Shown in pieces: positions 55,671-64,000 of a stretch of 64,000 nt of DNA (its first letter is position 1; every line of letters starts with the position of its first letter). The notes under the pieces were generated by a model. The model ran no database searches. It saw nothing but the letters and a program-made list of their open reading frames with translations, and was not told the DNA's origin. A program made the translations under genes and the position numbers. This DNA comes from Diphasiastrum complanatum (lineage: Eukaryota > Streptophyta > Lycopodiopsida > Lycopodiales > Lycopodiaceae): the NCBI GenBank assembly GCA_029204225.1, contig CM055092.1, forward strand, positions 62,116,978-62,180,977, given 5' to 3'.

Positions 55671-56440
55671 ATTTTTATAGAATCATAATCAAGATACAAA
55701 CATTCCATCATATTCTATGCAAAGAGTAGATCAATTTTGCTTTTGGCCTCATCTCTATCAGAGTTCAGATAAGAAAGTTATGTTAGATCAAAGATTTATA
55801 GTACAAGATAAGCTTTTCATGATGCGACACTTGATTATGTGGAATATTTCCACCATGCGAGGATCTACATTCCGGTAAGAAAAACGTATCCATTTTTGCG
55901 TCATGGCGATATGCCACATGATCATATTCTATGCAAAGAGTAGATCAATATTGCGTTTGACCTCATCTCTATCAGAGTTCAGATAAGAAAGTAATGGTAG
56001 ATCAAAGATTTATAGTACCAGATAAGCATTTGATGATGTGGCATTTAATGATGTGGAATATCTCCACCATGCAAGGATCTACATTTTGGTAAAAAAACCT
56101 GTCTATTCTCGCCTCATGGCGATATGCCACAGCATCAGAATCTTTGATTAGCCATAACTTTCTTATTTGAACTCGGATCGAGATGAAGTAAAAAGCAAAA
56201 ATGATCTACTCTTCATGTAGAATCGATTGGAACCATGCAAGAATATGCATTCTGGTAAAGAAAACTGGTCTATTCTTGCGTCATGGCGATATGCCACATC
56301 ATCAAAATCTTTGATTAGCCATAACTTTTTTATTTGAACTCGGATGGAGATGAGGTAAAAAGCAAAAATGATCTACTCTTTGTCTAAAATACATTGAAAT
56401 GATCACATCTTGATTATGATTCTATAAAAAAATCAAATTT
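55671..56440. mobile_element. Foldback element with nested inverted and tandem repeats
   Basis: The ends are inverted repeats: TATAGAATCATAATCAAGAT at about 55679-55698 and its complement at about 56407-56427, extending to AAAGAGTAGATC. Inside, an about 200-bp unit (GAGTAGATCAAT.TTGC..TTGACCTCATCTCTATCAGA onward) is present twice in direct orientation and about twice in reverse. The left half can therefore pair with the right half. There is no coding capacity. It fits a non-autonomous foldback/MITE-type DNA element. Confidence 0.75.
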
Positions 56441-56799
56441 TTTTAGAAAATCTATTGTTGTTCTTCTCGTCTGTAGTTTAATGGGTGATGTTGTTGTAGA
56501 TGATGTTTTGCAGCTTCTTGTAGGTTGGCCCTCTTTAAAACATGTAATTTTATTTATCTATGCTTTGCTCAAAATATATCACTACTAACCATAAGTTTTA
56601 AGAGTCGGGCAGTTAGGAGTCTTGCGGGCAGCAAGTATTGTCAAATCACAACTCCAGACCCTGCCCAGCGGGAGTTTCGAAATGTTCAAAATATTACCGG
56701 AAAACTCCAAATTTTTTTAAACCGACAAACAATGCTACGTTCTTTCATATGTGTAAAAACTTTATTGGGCCACATGTGCATTGAATAGTTGAATAGTCA
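56441..56799. other. Non-coding stretch without recognised content
   Basis: No supported feature was seen. Confidence 0.45.
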
Positions 56800-56995
56800 A
56801 TAAAAGCATCTTGACAAACAAGCCTTTTGGTGCTTGGAACTCCTCTAATGTGACGATCAAGAGGTTGCTCTCAAAGGTCTTCAACAACACAAAAGAGAAG
56901 TTGGAGCATCAAAAGAGTCAATTGGCAAAGATGTTATGGATATGTTTTTGCAGGTTATTGAAGACTTAAGTAAGGTCAAAGGAGCAGCAAGGAAG
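56800..56995 (+). pseudogene. Fragment resembling the start of module 2
   Basis: The plus strand near 56958 reads IEDLSKVKGAARKCF. This matches the VKEKGAARKF motif of module 2 in X and the KVKGSSRK start of element H, also at nucleotide level (TTGAAGACT.AAGTAAGGTCA). It is cut at 56995 where an LTR in the opposite orientation begins. Confidence 0.5.
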
Positions 56996-57449
56996 TGTTT
57001 TTCAAATCTTTCACACGTGTGGATCCGAAAATAACAAATATAGATTATTATACACATAGAATTGCAAGCAATCACAAATATAGTGCACCAATGGATAGTA
57101 GAACCCAAGAGAACCATGTATAAGCATGAAATAAGAGAGAAGATCACTCTCTCCATGAGTTACATCCTTTTATAGCAGGTCCAAACCCTATTTGACCACT
57201 TGGATTTCCCACCAAATTGCTAACCCTACTATTTTTGGGTCTAGATTCAATGTACCCAACTATTCAAATTTGAACTTCTACTCAAACTCGTCTTCTAACT
57301 TTCTCACACTTTCAAAAAGTGTTTATTCAAATGACATTTAGACTAATGAACTTTGAAAAGTCAATCTCTAAGTATAAAAACAAAGTTGGCCTCAATATGC
57401 CAAATATGGAAATATAGCAAATATGATGAAACTAGTTGAATCTTTCACA
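56996..57449 (-). repeat. 3' LTR of element H, 454 bp
   Basis: On the minus strand it starts TGTGAAAGATTCAACTAG after the purine tract GAAGAGGGAG (57459-57450) and ends GATTTGAAAAACA. It contains CCACACGTGTGAAAG near its end. Confidence 0.7.
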
Positions 57450-58092
57450 CTCCCTCTTCAACTAGTTTTAGCATGGACTTTGATAACACTCCAAGTGATG
57501 TCCTATGTTTCATGAACAAGTCCTTTCCCAATGCTTTGGTGAAGATATCAGCTACACATTCCCTTGAAGACACATGTTGAAGCTCCACCTCCTTTGCAAT
57601 GACTTGCTCCCTCACAAAATAGTGCAAAACCACTTCAATGAGCCATGAAGAATCACATAGAATGTAAATGAGATAATTTCTCCATGCTTCCAACTCTGAA
57701 CTCTCTGGAAAAATATAGCAAACAAACAATAAATGTGAGTGATCAACATTTGCTTGCATGTGTCCCCCTTTTTTGTCCTTTGTTGCCTTGTATCCACCAT
57801 GATACTCCATGGATGAGCCTCCATCTCCATCTTGCCATAAGATGCCATCATCACTTGATGACTTGGCCATGAATAAGTGACATAATGAGTCTCCGATAGC
57901 TTCATTTCCATCAACAAAATCAGACAAGAATGATAGTACAAATCCAACATCAAAAGGATGTTCACCTATTTTTACCACATCTTCACAATTTGCACACATC
58001 CACGTGAAAATGCTCAAACATGAGATAGAACAAGTAAAGTAGACTTGAACAATACTTCCTTGATGATCCTTTGACCTTACTTGAGTCTTCAA
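57450..58092 (-). pseudogene. Copia derivative H: module 2-like part and RNase H tail
   Basis: On the minus strand it begins at 58092 with IEDSSKVKGSSRK (one frame). The next frame has GEHPFDVGFVLSFLSDFVDGNEAI and AKSSSDDGIL, comparable in order and spacing with KSFDD...YDDEIV and LKSSSCDPFTL in module 2 of X. It ends with VVLHYFVREQVIAKEVELQHVSSRECVADIFTKALG, the RNase H C-terminus, then the purine tract. No RT is present. The module 2 similarity is by eye and moderate. The upstream end abuts exon 1 of carbonic anhydrase copy 5. Confidence 0.5.
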
Positions 58093-58870
58093 TTTACTTT
58101 GATAATTTAAGAATCTTTTGCTGGGATTCCTCAAACATGTCCGCTGCCGCCATTTGATCCCACTGCTGCAATCACTGATCAGAAGCAAGAGCAAAATTAG
58201 CAGTTTAGTATATAATATTTGTGATCTACAGTTGCTAGATATGGATCGATGTACTGTTGATAATCCGGTACGCTTCACTAGTTCCGCATTTAATGCTGAT
58301 GAGCGAAAAGTCTCCCTAATTTCCTCTTTGAAATGTACAGCCAGAAGTATGGTGAGGAGAATAACCTGAGAATAGATTTTCCTGTCCGCAAACGGAATTT
58401 GCAATCCTGGAAAGCTCTGTGTTCGGTGCTCAGCTCAAGGAAAGTGGAACTGTACTGAAAAGTTGCAACGTTAGCCCTGCATGTTACGACAGTATCGATC
58501 AGGACAACGATCCAAAATGGTGAAGCACTGAAGGTACTGCCTGGAGAGGCGGGGTGAAAGAAGAAAATACCCGAAATTACACAGTCAAACACGATATCAG
58601 ATTTTGAATTAGAAGATGTATATATCAGGCTGCAGGTAGCTGAGCTGATAAACTATAATTAAGCAGCCAAGCAAGTGCATAATACCGACTTCTTCCTCTG
58701 GACTTACTAGCGCATTCTGAGAAAGCATAGCCAATTCCGCGATCCTATCAGATGTTCTATTCCTTGCACTTACAACCCATATTAAAACGGGGGAGCGTAA
58801 GCCCGCAAGGGTGATGCGGCAACCATCCACCGGTAGGTGGGCTGGCCGTACCACCCATCCCACAGGGGGA
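58093..58870 (-). pseudogene. Beta-carbonic anhydrase copy 5 (5' region and exon 1)
   Basis: On the minus strand the 5' region (from about 58870) matches 32320-33139 of copy 3. Exon 1 is 58153-58098 (MAAADMFEESQQKILKLSK) and is followed by the first four bases of intron 1 (GTAA). The sequence then changes to element H. Copy 4 begins with the next base of the same intron, so these two are halves of one gene. A possible upstream exon with MLSQNALVSPEEE lies near 58690-58730. Confidence 0.85.
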
Positions 58871-59339
58871 TGGGCTCTGCACCCTCACGTGGGGTGCATG
58901 CACTCTCACGTGGGGGTGCATGGCATCGAGTGAAACAAGAATATACTCAACATTAGGTCTCCTCTTTCTATATGTGCTTTTCTTGAAAAGGGGAAGCGTA
59001 AACTGCACCCCCACTTGAGGGTGCACAGCTCATCCCACCGGTTTTAGACAGATTTTTTGATGAGTCTCCAAATCCACACGGGCATAGACGACGTAATAGA
59101 ATTAGTGTTGTTCTAATGTAGACAGATTTTTTGATGAGCCTCCAAATCCACACGGGCATAGACGACGTAATAGAATTAGTGTTGTTCTAATGTATACATA
59201 GAATCAACATGCTTATGAGATAAAAGAACACGTGTCAATCACATGGGATTGGACAAAAATGTGGACAGGTGTTTGTGAATAACAAAAATAAATAAATAAA
59301 AAAAAAGCAACGTGTCTTTGTGCTTAAGCTAGGGCAAAA
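58871..59339. repeat. G/C-rich short repeats and a 74-bp tandem duplication
   Basis: 58860-59035 has several CACCCTCACGTGGGGTGCA-like blocks. 59045-59118 and 59119-59192 are a 74-bp direct repeat (TAGACAGATTTTTTGATGAG onward) with one visible difference. No gene was seen. Confidence 0.85.
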
Positions 59340-59938
59340 TCTAGGTAATGCCTCCAAGATGCAAGGCAACCTACCTCTCTCTCTCTCTCTCTCTCTCTCT
59401 CCAGTACCTCACTCTATCGCTATATCGCTATTTCTCTCCTCACAATTAGAAAACCCTAAAAAATTGAAAAAATCGCACCCTCTCTCTCGTGATCCTCTCT
59501 TCCTCTCTCTTCCCATCGTGATCTCATACATTCTCTCTCCAAAAACTTCTTGCCATCTGCCATTGTGATTTTATACTTTCTCTCTGTAGAAACTTCTTAA
59601 AACACGCGTTTTCTCACTTCAACAGATGTTCAACCGTCTTTCAATTGCCCGTGGACCAATGAGGCGCTCCGAGACACATTTTCTTCACAACAGCCTACAT
59701 TCTTCTTCTTCTTCTTCTCTCTCTCTCTCTCTCCAACACCTCACTATATGCTATTTCTCTCTTCAAAACTAGAAAACCTTACAAACCCGAAAAAATCGCA
59801 CCCTCTCTTGCGATCCTCTCTTCCTCTCTCTTCCCATCGCGATTTTATGCATTCTCTCTCGAGAAACTTCTCTTTCTAGAAGTTTCAAAAAATACATGTT
59901 CTCTTTAAGTGATTTTCAACTGCCTTTCAATTGCCCAA
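59340..59938 (-). repeat. CT-rich repeats, reverse of 31291-32000
   Basis: Two units (59340-59690 and 59695-59938) are reverse complements of the GA-rich tandem repeats upstream of carbonic anhydrase copy 3, with (CT)n at 59375-59401 and (CTT)n/(CT)n at 59695-59732. The helicase remnant starts at the edge of the second unit, so the apparent N-terminus MFSLSDFQLPFNC is repeat sequence. Confidence 0.75.
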
Positions 59939-60600
59939 ATTGTTCTACAAGACCAACTCTTGCAAATGATAACTCTGATGTCACAATTTTATGTTCACAC
60001 GAAGAAAATGTAAGAAAATATAACAAATACGCATTGCAAAAAATCTTTCAAGAAAATGGCATTACAAAAGTGCCCCTGAAAACAAATGCAGCAGACAAGA
60101 CGGAATTGAAATCATGGCTTGAAGATTGTACATTCCATCAATTGGTGGAAATTGCGAAAAATGCAAAGGTCATGATTCTTGCAAATTTGGACATACAAAA
60201 TGGAGTTGTAAATGGAGCAATTGGAACAATCGAAGACTTCGTGTGGTTAAAAAATGCCAAGGAAATAGACTCCATTTCGACTAAACTTGATACAACGTCC
60301 AATAGAAAAATAAAAGTTTCTCCATCCACAGTACGCAAAATTAGATATGATTCAAAAACCTACTACAAATGTACCTTCCCACTGACATTGGCATATGCCA
60401 TCATAGCCAGAAATCCCAAGCACAACAATCCATGGCACTGCCATTCTTGACATTCAAAAAACATTTTGCCTAGGCCTAACCTATGTGATGATGTCTCGCG
60501 TCACCAAACGAGAACACATTTTCATCACACGTAAATTGACTCGTGACGATTTCGATCCAATATCACCTACTGTAAGTGAACAGAACATTTTGTCAATCTA
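59939..60600 (+). pseudogene. PIF1-like helicase, C-terminal part
   Basis: PIF1-family helicases unwind DNA and are also encoded by Helitrons. The frame from about 59939 reads TRPTLAN, VTILCSHEENVRKYNKYALQ, KVMILANLDIQNGVVNGAIG (the family's NLD..NG..NG motif) and FPLTLAYAI. A frameshift at about 60405 follows. Another frame continues TIHGTAILDIQKTF, LGLTYVMMSRVTKREHIFI, which is helicase motif VI, and KLTRDDFDPISPT. Walker A and B motifs would lie upstream and are absent, because the 5' part is replaced by CT-rich repeat. It could not hydrolyse ATP. Confidence 0.75.
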
Positions 60601-60750
60601 ATTGCTCTCTATCAATACAACTTCACCTTCCTGCCTTTCATGGAATAAAATGAAGTGCGTGCATTTTTTTAAAATTATTTCTACTATTTATTTTCTGTGT
60701 GCCATATGTAAAGCACATGTTTTGCCATTTTTTCCTTCTGTTTGAAAACA

Positions 60751-61580
60751 GGTCATCAACATGACAACACGTGAAATTATGGAGGCAGAAGAGGTACATC
60801 ATTTTCTTTTTGTTCTTTCATATAATGCAATGTCCCAAAAAATGTATCCATAGCTTTTTTGCATTCTATTGTCGCAGTGATATATATATTCTCGAATTCT
60901 TTAATAGTTGTTTCGCAAACTGAAAGAGAAAACAAAAACGTCAATAGGTGTGGCTTCAGAGCAACTTGACGAGGTATGTACTTGTCCCTCCACACGACAG
61001 ATGTTTCTTTTGAATGCATGTGGGATTGAACCGAGTGAATTCAAGCACACCTTCCTCAGCAACTACACAATGAGCACCTTTATTACATCGCAGAAACATG
61101 CTAGAGAAGCTTATGTGCATCAACATCATGGAGATCCTATAGAAGGTACAAAATTGTATTTGTTTTTCTTTTTTTCTCATTTTTTGTTATATTCGTTATT
61201 GGCATTTTCAACTTATGAAAATGGCATGATTTCTATGTTGTGTTTCCAGGATTTCTAAAGCATTTTTACAAGTTGTTTGCGATTCCAACTCCAGCCTCAA
61301 TACCAACAAATTGAGCTACTATTCGGCATTTTGATGCCCACTCCGACCACGGATACTATGTGATCCGCAACTTGTACTTTGGGTAAAATACTGCAATTTC
61401 TCGCTGGAGAGAGATGACCCATGCAGAGTTCAATGCAATTAGCAATGATCTTGGAAGGTAGCTTGGACACATCTCAAAAATAGGGGTACGCCTCCCAATT
61501 TCCATTGATTCTGTGTTAAAAAACCTTGAGAGAGAGATCCCTGACACACCAATCATTCCAATGACTAATTCACAGGTTTG
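60751..61580 (+). pseudogene. Probable middle exons of the helicase-nuclease gene
   Basis: Short segments with plausible acceptors and donors are INMTTREIMEAEE (about 60751-60792), LFRKLKEKTKTSIGVASEQLDE (60910-60972), LLNACGIEPSEFKHTFLSNY with AREAYVHQHHGDPIEG (61000-61146), and a long one from 61250 with AIPTPASIPTN, FDAHSDHGYYVIRN and REMTHAEFNAISNDLG. In-frame stops lie at about 61313, 61383 and 61460. The family is unknown. The linkage to the flanking helicase and nuclease is inferred from strand, order and splice-like borders. Confidence 0.4.
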
Positions 61581-61845
61581 TCATTTTCAGTGACTCTAAA
61601 TTACATTATGTTATACATACAGCTTCTTGTGCATCTAAATATCCATTGCATACTGACAAATAGCAACCCATGGATCTGCAAATTTCGCAAAAAACAACTC
61701 AACCAACATCATCCAGCAGAGAGGTATGCATGCGCACCTACAATATGTGTTCTTTAGTTCAACACGAATCTTTTTCCACCATGCAGTACTTCATAATCAA
61801 AATGGCATCTTTCTTGCAGGACCCCTCGCCTCCCCCCTTGAAAAA

Positions 61846-62205
61846 GGAGCGAACAAGCACATCACACTATACAAAATAGCATCACGTGTCGGCAAGAAGG
61901 TCTACATTATTGGACAAACCACCAACTTACATAGGCATGTTCAAGAACACGCTCGGAAGCCACCCAAGAAATTGCTTTGCGACAAGACACATAGTAGTTT
62001 TTTTATGTCTTTCATGTAAAAATACTAGAAATTGTCGAAGATCATTCAGTTCAAATAGATTAGAAAACTTTTATATCAAGTTGTACAAATCTCATAACAT
62101 GAAACTTTGCAATAAGTTGGCTGGTCACTCTTCGGGTTCGCAAAAATATTGGTACCTTAAACGACGATCTTGCCATATGAGAAAACTTCAAAACATCGTT
62201 CCCTT
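61846..62205 (+). pseudogene. GIY-YIG nuclease domain remnant
   Basis: GIY-YIG domains are small endonucleases. The frame at about 61846-62018 reads ITLYKIASRVGKKVYIIGQT then NLHRHVQEHARKPPKKLLCD. It matches the Y.I....KVYIGQT.N..R..EH pattern, with an extra Ile in YIG, and His where the catalytic Arg is expected. A frameshift follows. HVKILEIVEDHSV is in one frame, and RLENFYIKLYKSHNMKLCNK (with the catalytic Glu) plus SGSQKYWYLKRR in the next. It is about 1.3 kb downstream of the helicase part on the same strand. Confidence 0.65.
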
Positions 62206-62209
62206 GTAA

Positions 62210-62913
62210 ATATTTGTTGTCTTTCATTCATTTTAAGCTTGTGAATATTTGCTAGCTCTAATTCATGTTGCTCTTTGTCAACATCTGCCATGATTTTGTT
62301 GTGATCTGTATGCGCTGGACAAGTTAATCAAATTCATTAAGCATCTTAATTCACTTGCTTTTACTTTTGTGTCCTCCCATGCTAGCAAGACAAAATTGTG
62401 TTGCTAGTTGTTAATACTTTGGGGTAGGGATATTGTTCAAAATGGTAGCTCACCTACTTGTTTCAACCACCCTTATAAACATATTATTATAATGTGACTC
62501 CCACATTTTACATAAATCAACTATTCAGATTTTATCTATGGACCACTTAGGACATAATAATGGGACCTCATCACTTTTACTAATTTGATTGGTTATAATT
62601 TTCAACCCTTGAAATAAAAGGTACTCATGGATGTAGTCTTCAAAATACTTGACCTTTACGGATGGAATTTTGAATATACATAAGATTTATCAATGAAAAT
62701 ATAGACTTCATACTTGCATGTGCTTCATTTCAATGATAGGAGCTAGATCCAAATTCAAGATAGATTGATTTTCTCAGTTGTGAGCTGGATTTCACATTCA
62801 GTTGCTAGATTTCATAGGTTGGATCAACATTATAAGTGTTAGATCCTAGGTTGAGATAGCAAGCAACATTTTCAACTCCATCTTTGTCATTACTAGAATT
62901 TCTCAAAGTGAAT
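62210..62913. other. Non-coding stretch upstream of element I gag
   Basis: No LTR end or primer-binding site was found. The last 200 bases resemble a copia leader in composition only. Confidence 0.4.
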
Positions 62914-64000
62914 ATGTCTTCATCTGGTTCAGATTTCTTGGAGCATAGTGAGAGATTAACATCTTCCAATTATGCAATGTGGAAGATTAGAATGGAATCA
63001 TTATTGATTCTACAGGATGTAATGGACATTGTAAGTGGAGCTGAAGAAAAACCTGCAGCACCTAATGAAGCTGCAACATGCAATAAAAGAACCAAATTTG
63101 CTCTTCATTTCATAAAAATGAATGTCACTAATGAAGTGTTAAGACAGATCAGTACATGTACCACTGCCAAGGAGGCTTGGGACACTCTCAAAACAATCTA
63201 TGAAATTAAGAATACTTCTAGATTGCTTACACTTAGAAATCAAATATTTCTAAGCTATCAGAGAGTTAATCAAAGTGCTTCATCTTATGTAATGAGAGTA
63301 CATGATCTTCATCAAGAGTTAGCTGGTATTGGTTATGCTCTTAAGAACACTGAACTTGTTCAAGTAGTCCTTAATGGACTTAGAGATGAGTATGACAATA
63401 TTGTGCAGACTTATGCTGTCAGAGACGAACTTCCATCCTTGGAGACACTTCAAGGTGTTCTCATTGCTGAAGAAAGTAGGCAAGAGAACAAGATGCTGAG
63501 GATCAACAGACTTTCATTGAAGGATCGTGAAGATGACAAAGCACTCTTCACCAAGGACAAGTCAAGAGGCAAGGGCAAAGGTCAACAACACTTCAAGAAG
63601 GACAAAGCCAAAGAAAGTACTGAGGATCAACCCTCACAAGTTGCAACATCCAGTGACAATAAGAAGCTATCAAAGATCAAATGTTTCTTTTGTGGCAAGA
63701 AGGGCCACTATGCATCAAATTGTTTCAAGAAGAAGAACCAATCCAAACCTAAGTGTGAGGGTATTGAGAGTGAAAGAGAGGATTCTTTAATGATGTCTAG
63801 TTTTTCATCTTTTCCTTTCAAGAATGAAGAAATCTGGTGGATAGATAGTGGGGCTAGTTCCCATATGTCTAGTTCTAGAAACTCTTTCTCAAGTCTCATG
63901 CCATATCTAGGTGCAAAAAGATCAATCTATACTGCTAATGATGTAGAGTGTAGAATTGAAGGAATAGGTAGTATTCCACTGCATGCATCATCATCAAAAT
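62914..64000 (+). CDS. Gag-protease of copia element I, intact and running off the window
   Basis: It is open for 362 codons from ATG 62914 to the window end. Gag starts MSSSGSDFLEHSERLTSSNY, then LLILQDVMDIVSGAEE and FALHFIKMNVTNEVLRQI. The middle has KEAWDTLKTIYEIKNTSRLL, VQVVLNGLRDEYDNIVQTYA and EESRQENKMLRI. A lysine-rich region leads to the CCHC knuckle CFFCGKKGHYASNC at residues 257-270. The protease site WWIDSGASSHM has DSGA at residues 311-314. No stop or frameshift was seen, unlike every other Gag here except E1. It is the best preserved copia polyprotein start in the window. Its LTR and primer-binding site were not found upstream. Confidence 0.92.
   Translation, partial: MSSSGSDFLEHSERLTSSNYAMWKIRMESLLILQDVMDIVSGAEEKPAAPNEAATCNKRTKFALHFIKMNVTNEVLRQISTCTTAKEAWDTLKTIYEIKNTSRLLTLRNQIFLSYQRVNQSASSYVMRVHDLHQELAGIGYALKNTELVQVVLNGLRDEYDNIVQTYAVRDELPSLETLQGVLIAEESRQENKMLRINRLSLKDREDDKALFTKDKSRGKGKGQQHFKKDKAKESTEDQPSQVATSSDNKKLSKIKCFFCGKKGHYASNCFKKKNQSKPKCEGIESEREDSLMMSSFSSFPFKNEEIWWIDSGASSHMSSSRNSFSSLMPYLGAKRSIYTANDVECRIEGIGSIPLHASSSK

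Noticed and set aside
57445-58404. A single 319-codon minus-strand gene
   Set aside because: The frame is a chimera: its first third reads carbonic anhydrase copy 5 exon 1 in the wrong frame, and its last third is an RNase H remnant. The middle is treated as element H instead.
59896-59938. Genuine N-terminus of the helicase (MFSLSDFQLPFNC)
   Set aside because: These bases belong to the CT-rich repeat also found at 31.3 kb, so the apparent start is accidental.
1-64000. tRNA or rRNA genes
   Set aside because: No cloverleaf or rRNA-like conserved sequence was recognised; TGGTATCAGAGC hits are retrotransposon primer-binding sites, not tRNA genes.

Overview
The window is a transposon-dominated stretch of a land-plant nuclear genome. 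Nearly every recognisable coding sequence is a Ty1/copia-type LTR retrotransposon remnant. It also holds a plant CACTA (En/Spm, TNP2-type) transposon and five partial or broken copies of an intron-containing plant-type beta-carbonic anhydrase (CA) gene. Canonical GT/AG introns, tRNA-iMet primer-binding sites and CT/GA-rich 5'-UTR-like sequence all fit a plant. The lineage within plants cannot be fixed from the sequence. No tRNA, rRNA, CRISPR array or bacterial operon was seen.

Layout. 1-3345: copia derivative A, which has gag, protease and integrase remnants but an unknown module where reverse transcriptase (RT) should be. 3340-4640: CA copy 1 (-). 4700-5940 and 8268-9555: two copies of a gag-only element, E1 and E2 (-), separated by an old integrase/RT relic. 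10127-11506: CA copy 2 (-), last exons. 11507-15910: derivative X-L (+). 15911-24020: inverted LTR pair around an unknown ORF, second unknown ORF, RT relics, element F-L (-) and element B (+). 24021-25965: copia fragment G with RT/RNase H and 3' LTR. 26171-31290: element D, the most complete gag-pol. 31291-32300: GA-rich tandem repeats. 32320-35690: CA copy 3 (+), all eight exons. 37170-41619: CACTA transposase. 42558-46590: element C (-) with both LTRs and a 5-bp target duplication. 46591-53974: mirror image of 14640-21743. 53975-55213 and 58093-58870: CA copies 4 and 5, two halves of one gene cut at a single point. 55671-56440: foldback element. 56800-58092: element H. 59340-62205: GA/CT-rich repeat, PIF1-like helicase and GIY-YIG nuclease pseudogene. 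62914-64000: intact, young gag-protease frame of element I running off the window.

Large-scale structure. About 14640-24020 and 43150-53974 are reverse complements of one another in the same order, forming an inverted segmental duplication with arms of about 9.4 and 10.8 kb and about 19 kb between them. The CA copies and the GA-rich repeats also occur in opposing orientations, so the region has been through several rounds of duplication and inversion.

Most unusual content. (i) Copia derivatives A, X-L, X-R and H have lost RT, and after the integrase-RT linker carry one or two unrecognised modules shared between elements. One copy, at 53249-53974, is still open for 241 codons. (ii) A PIF1-like helicase C-terminal part is followed on the same strand, with plausible introns, by a GIY-YIG nuclease domain. 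(iii) CA copies 4 and 5 meet at exactly the same base of intron 1. All similarity statements come from reading the sequence; no database search was possible.
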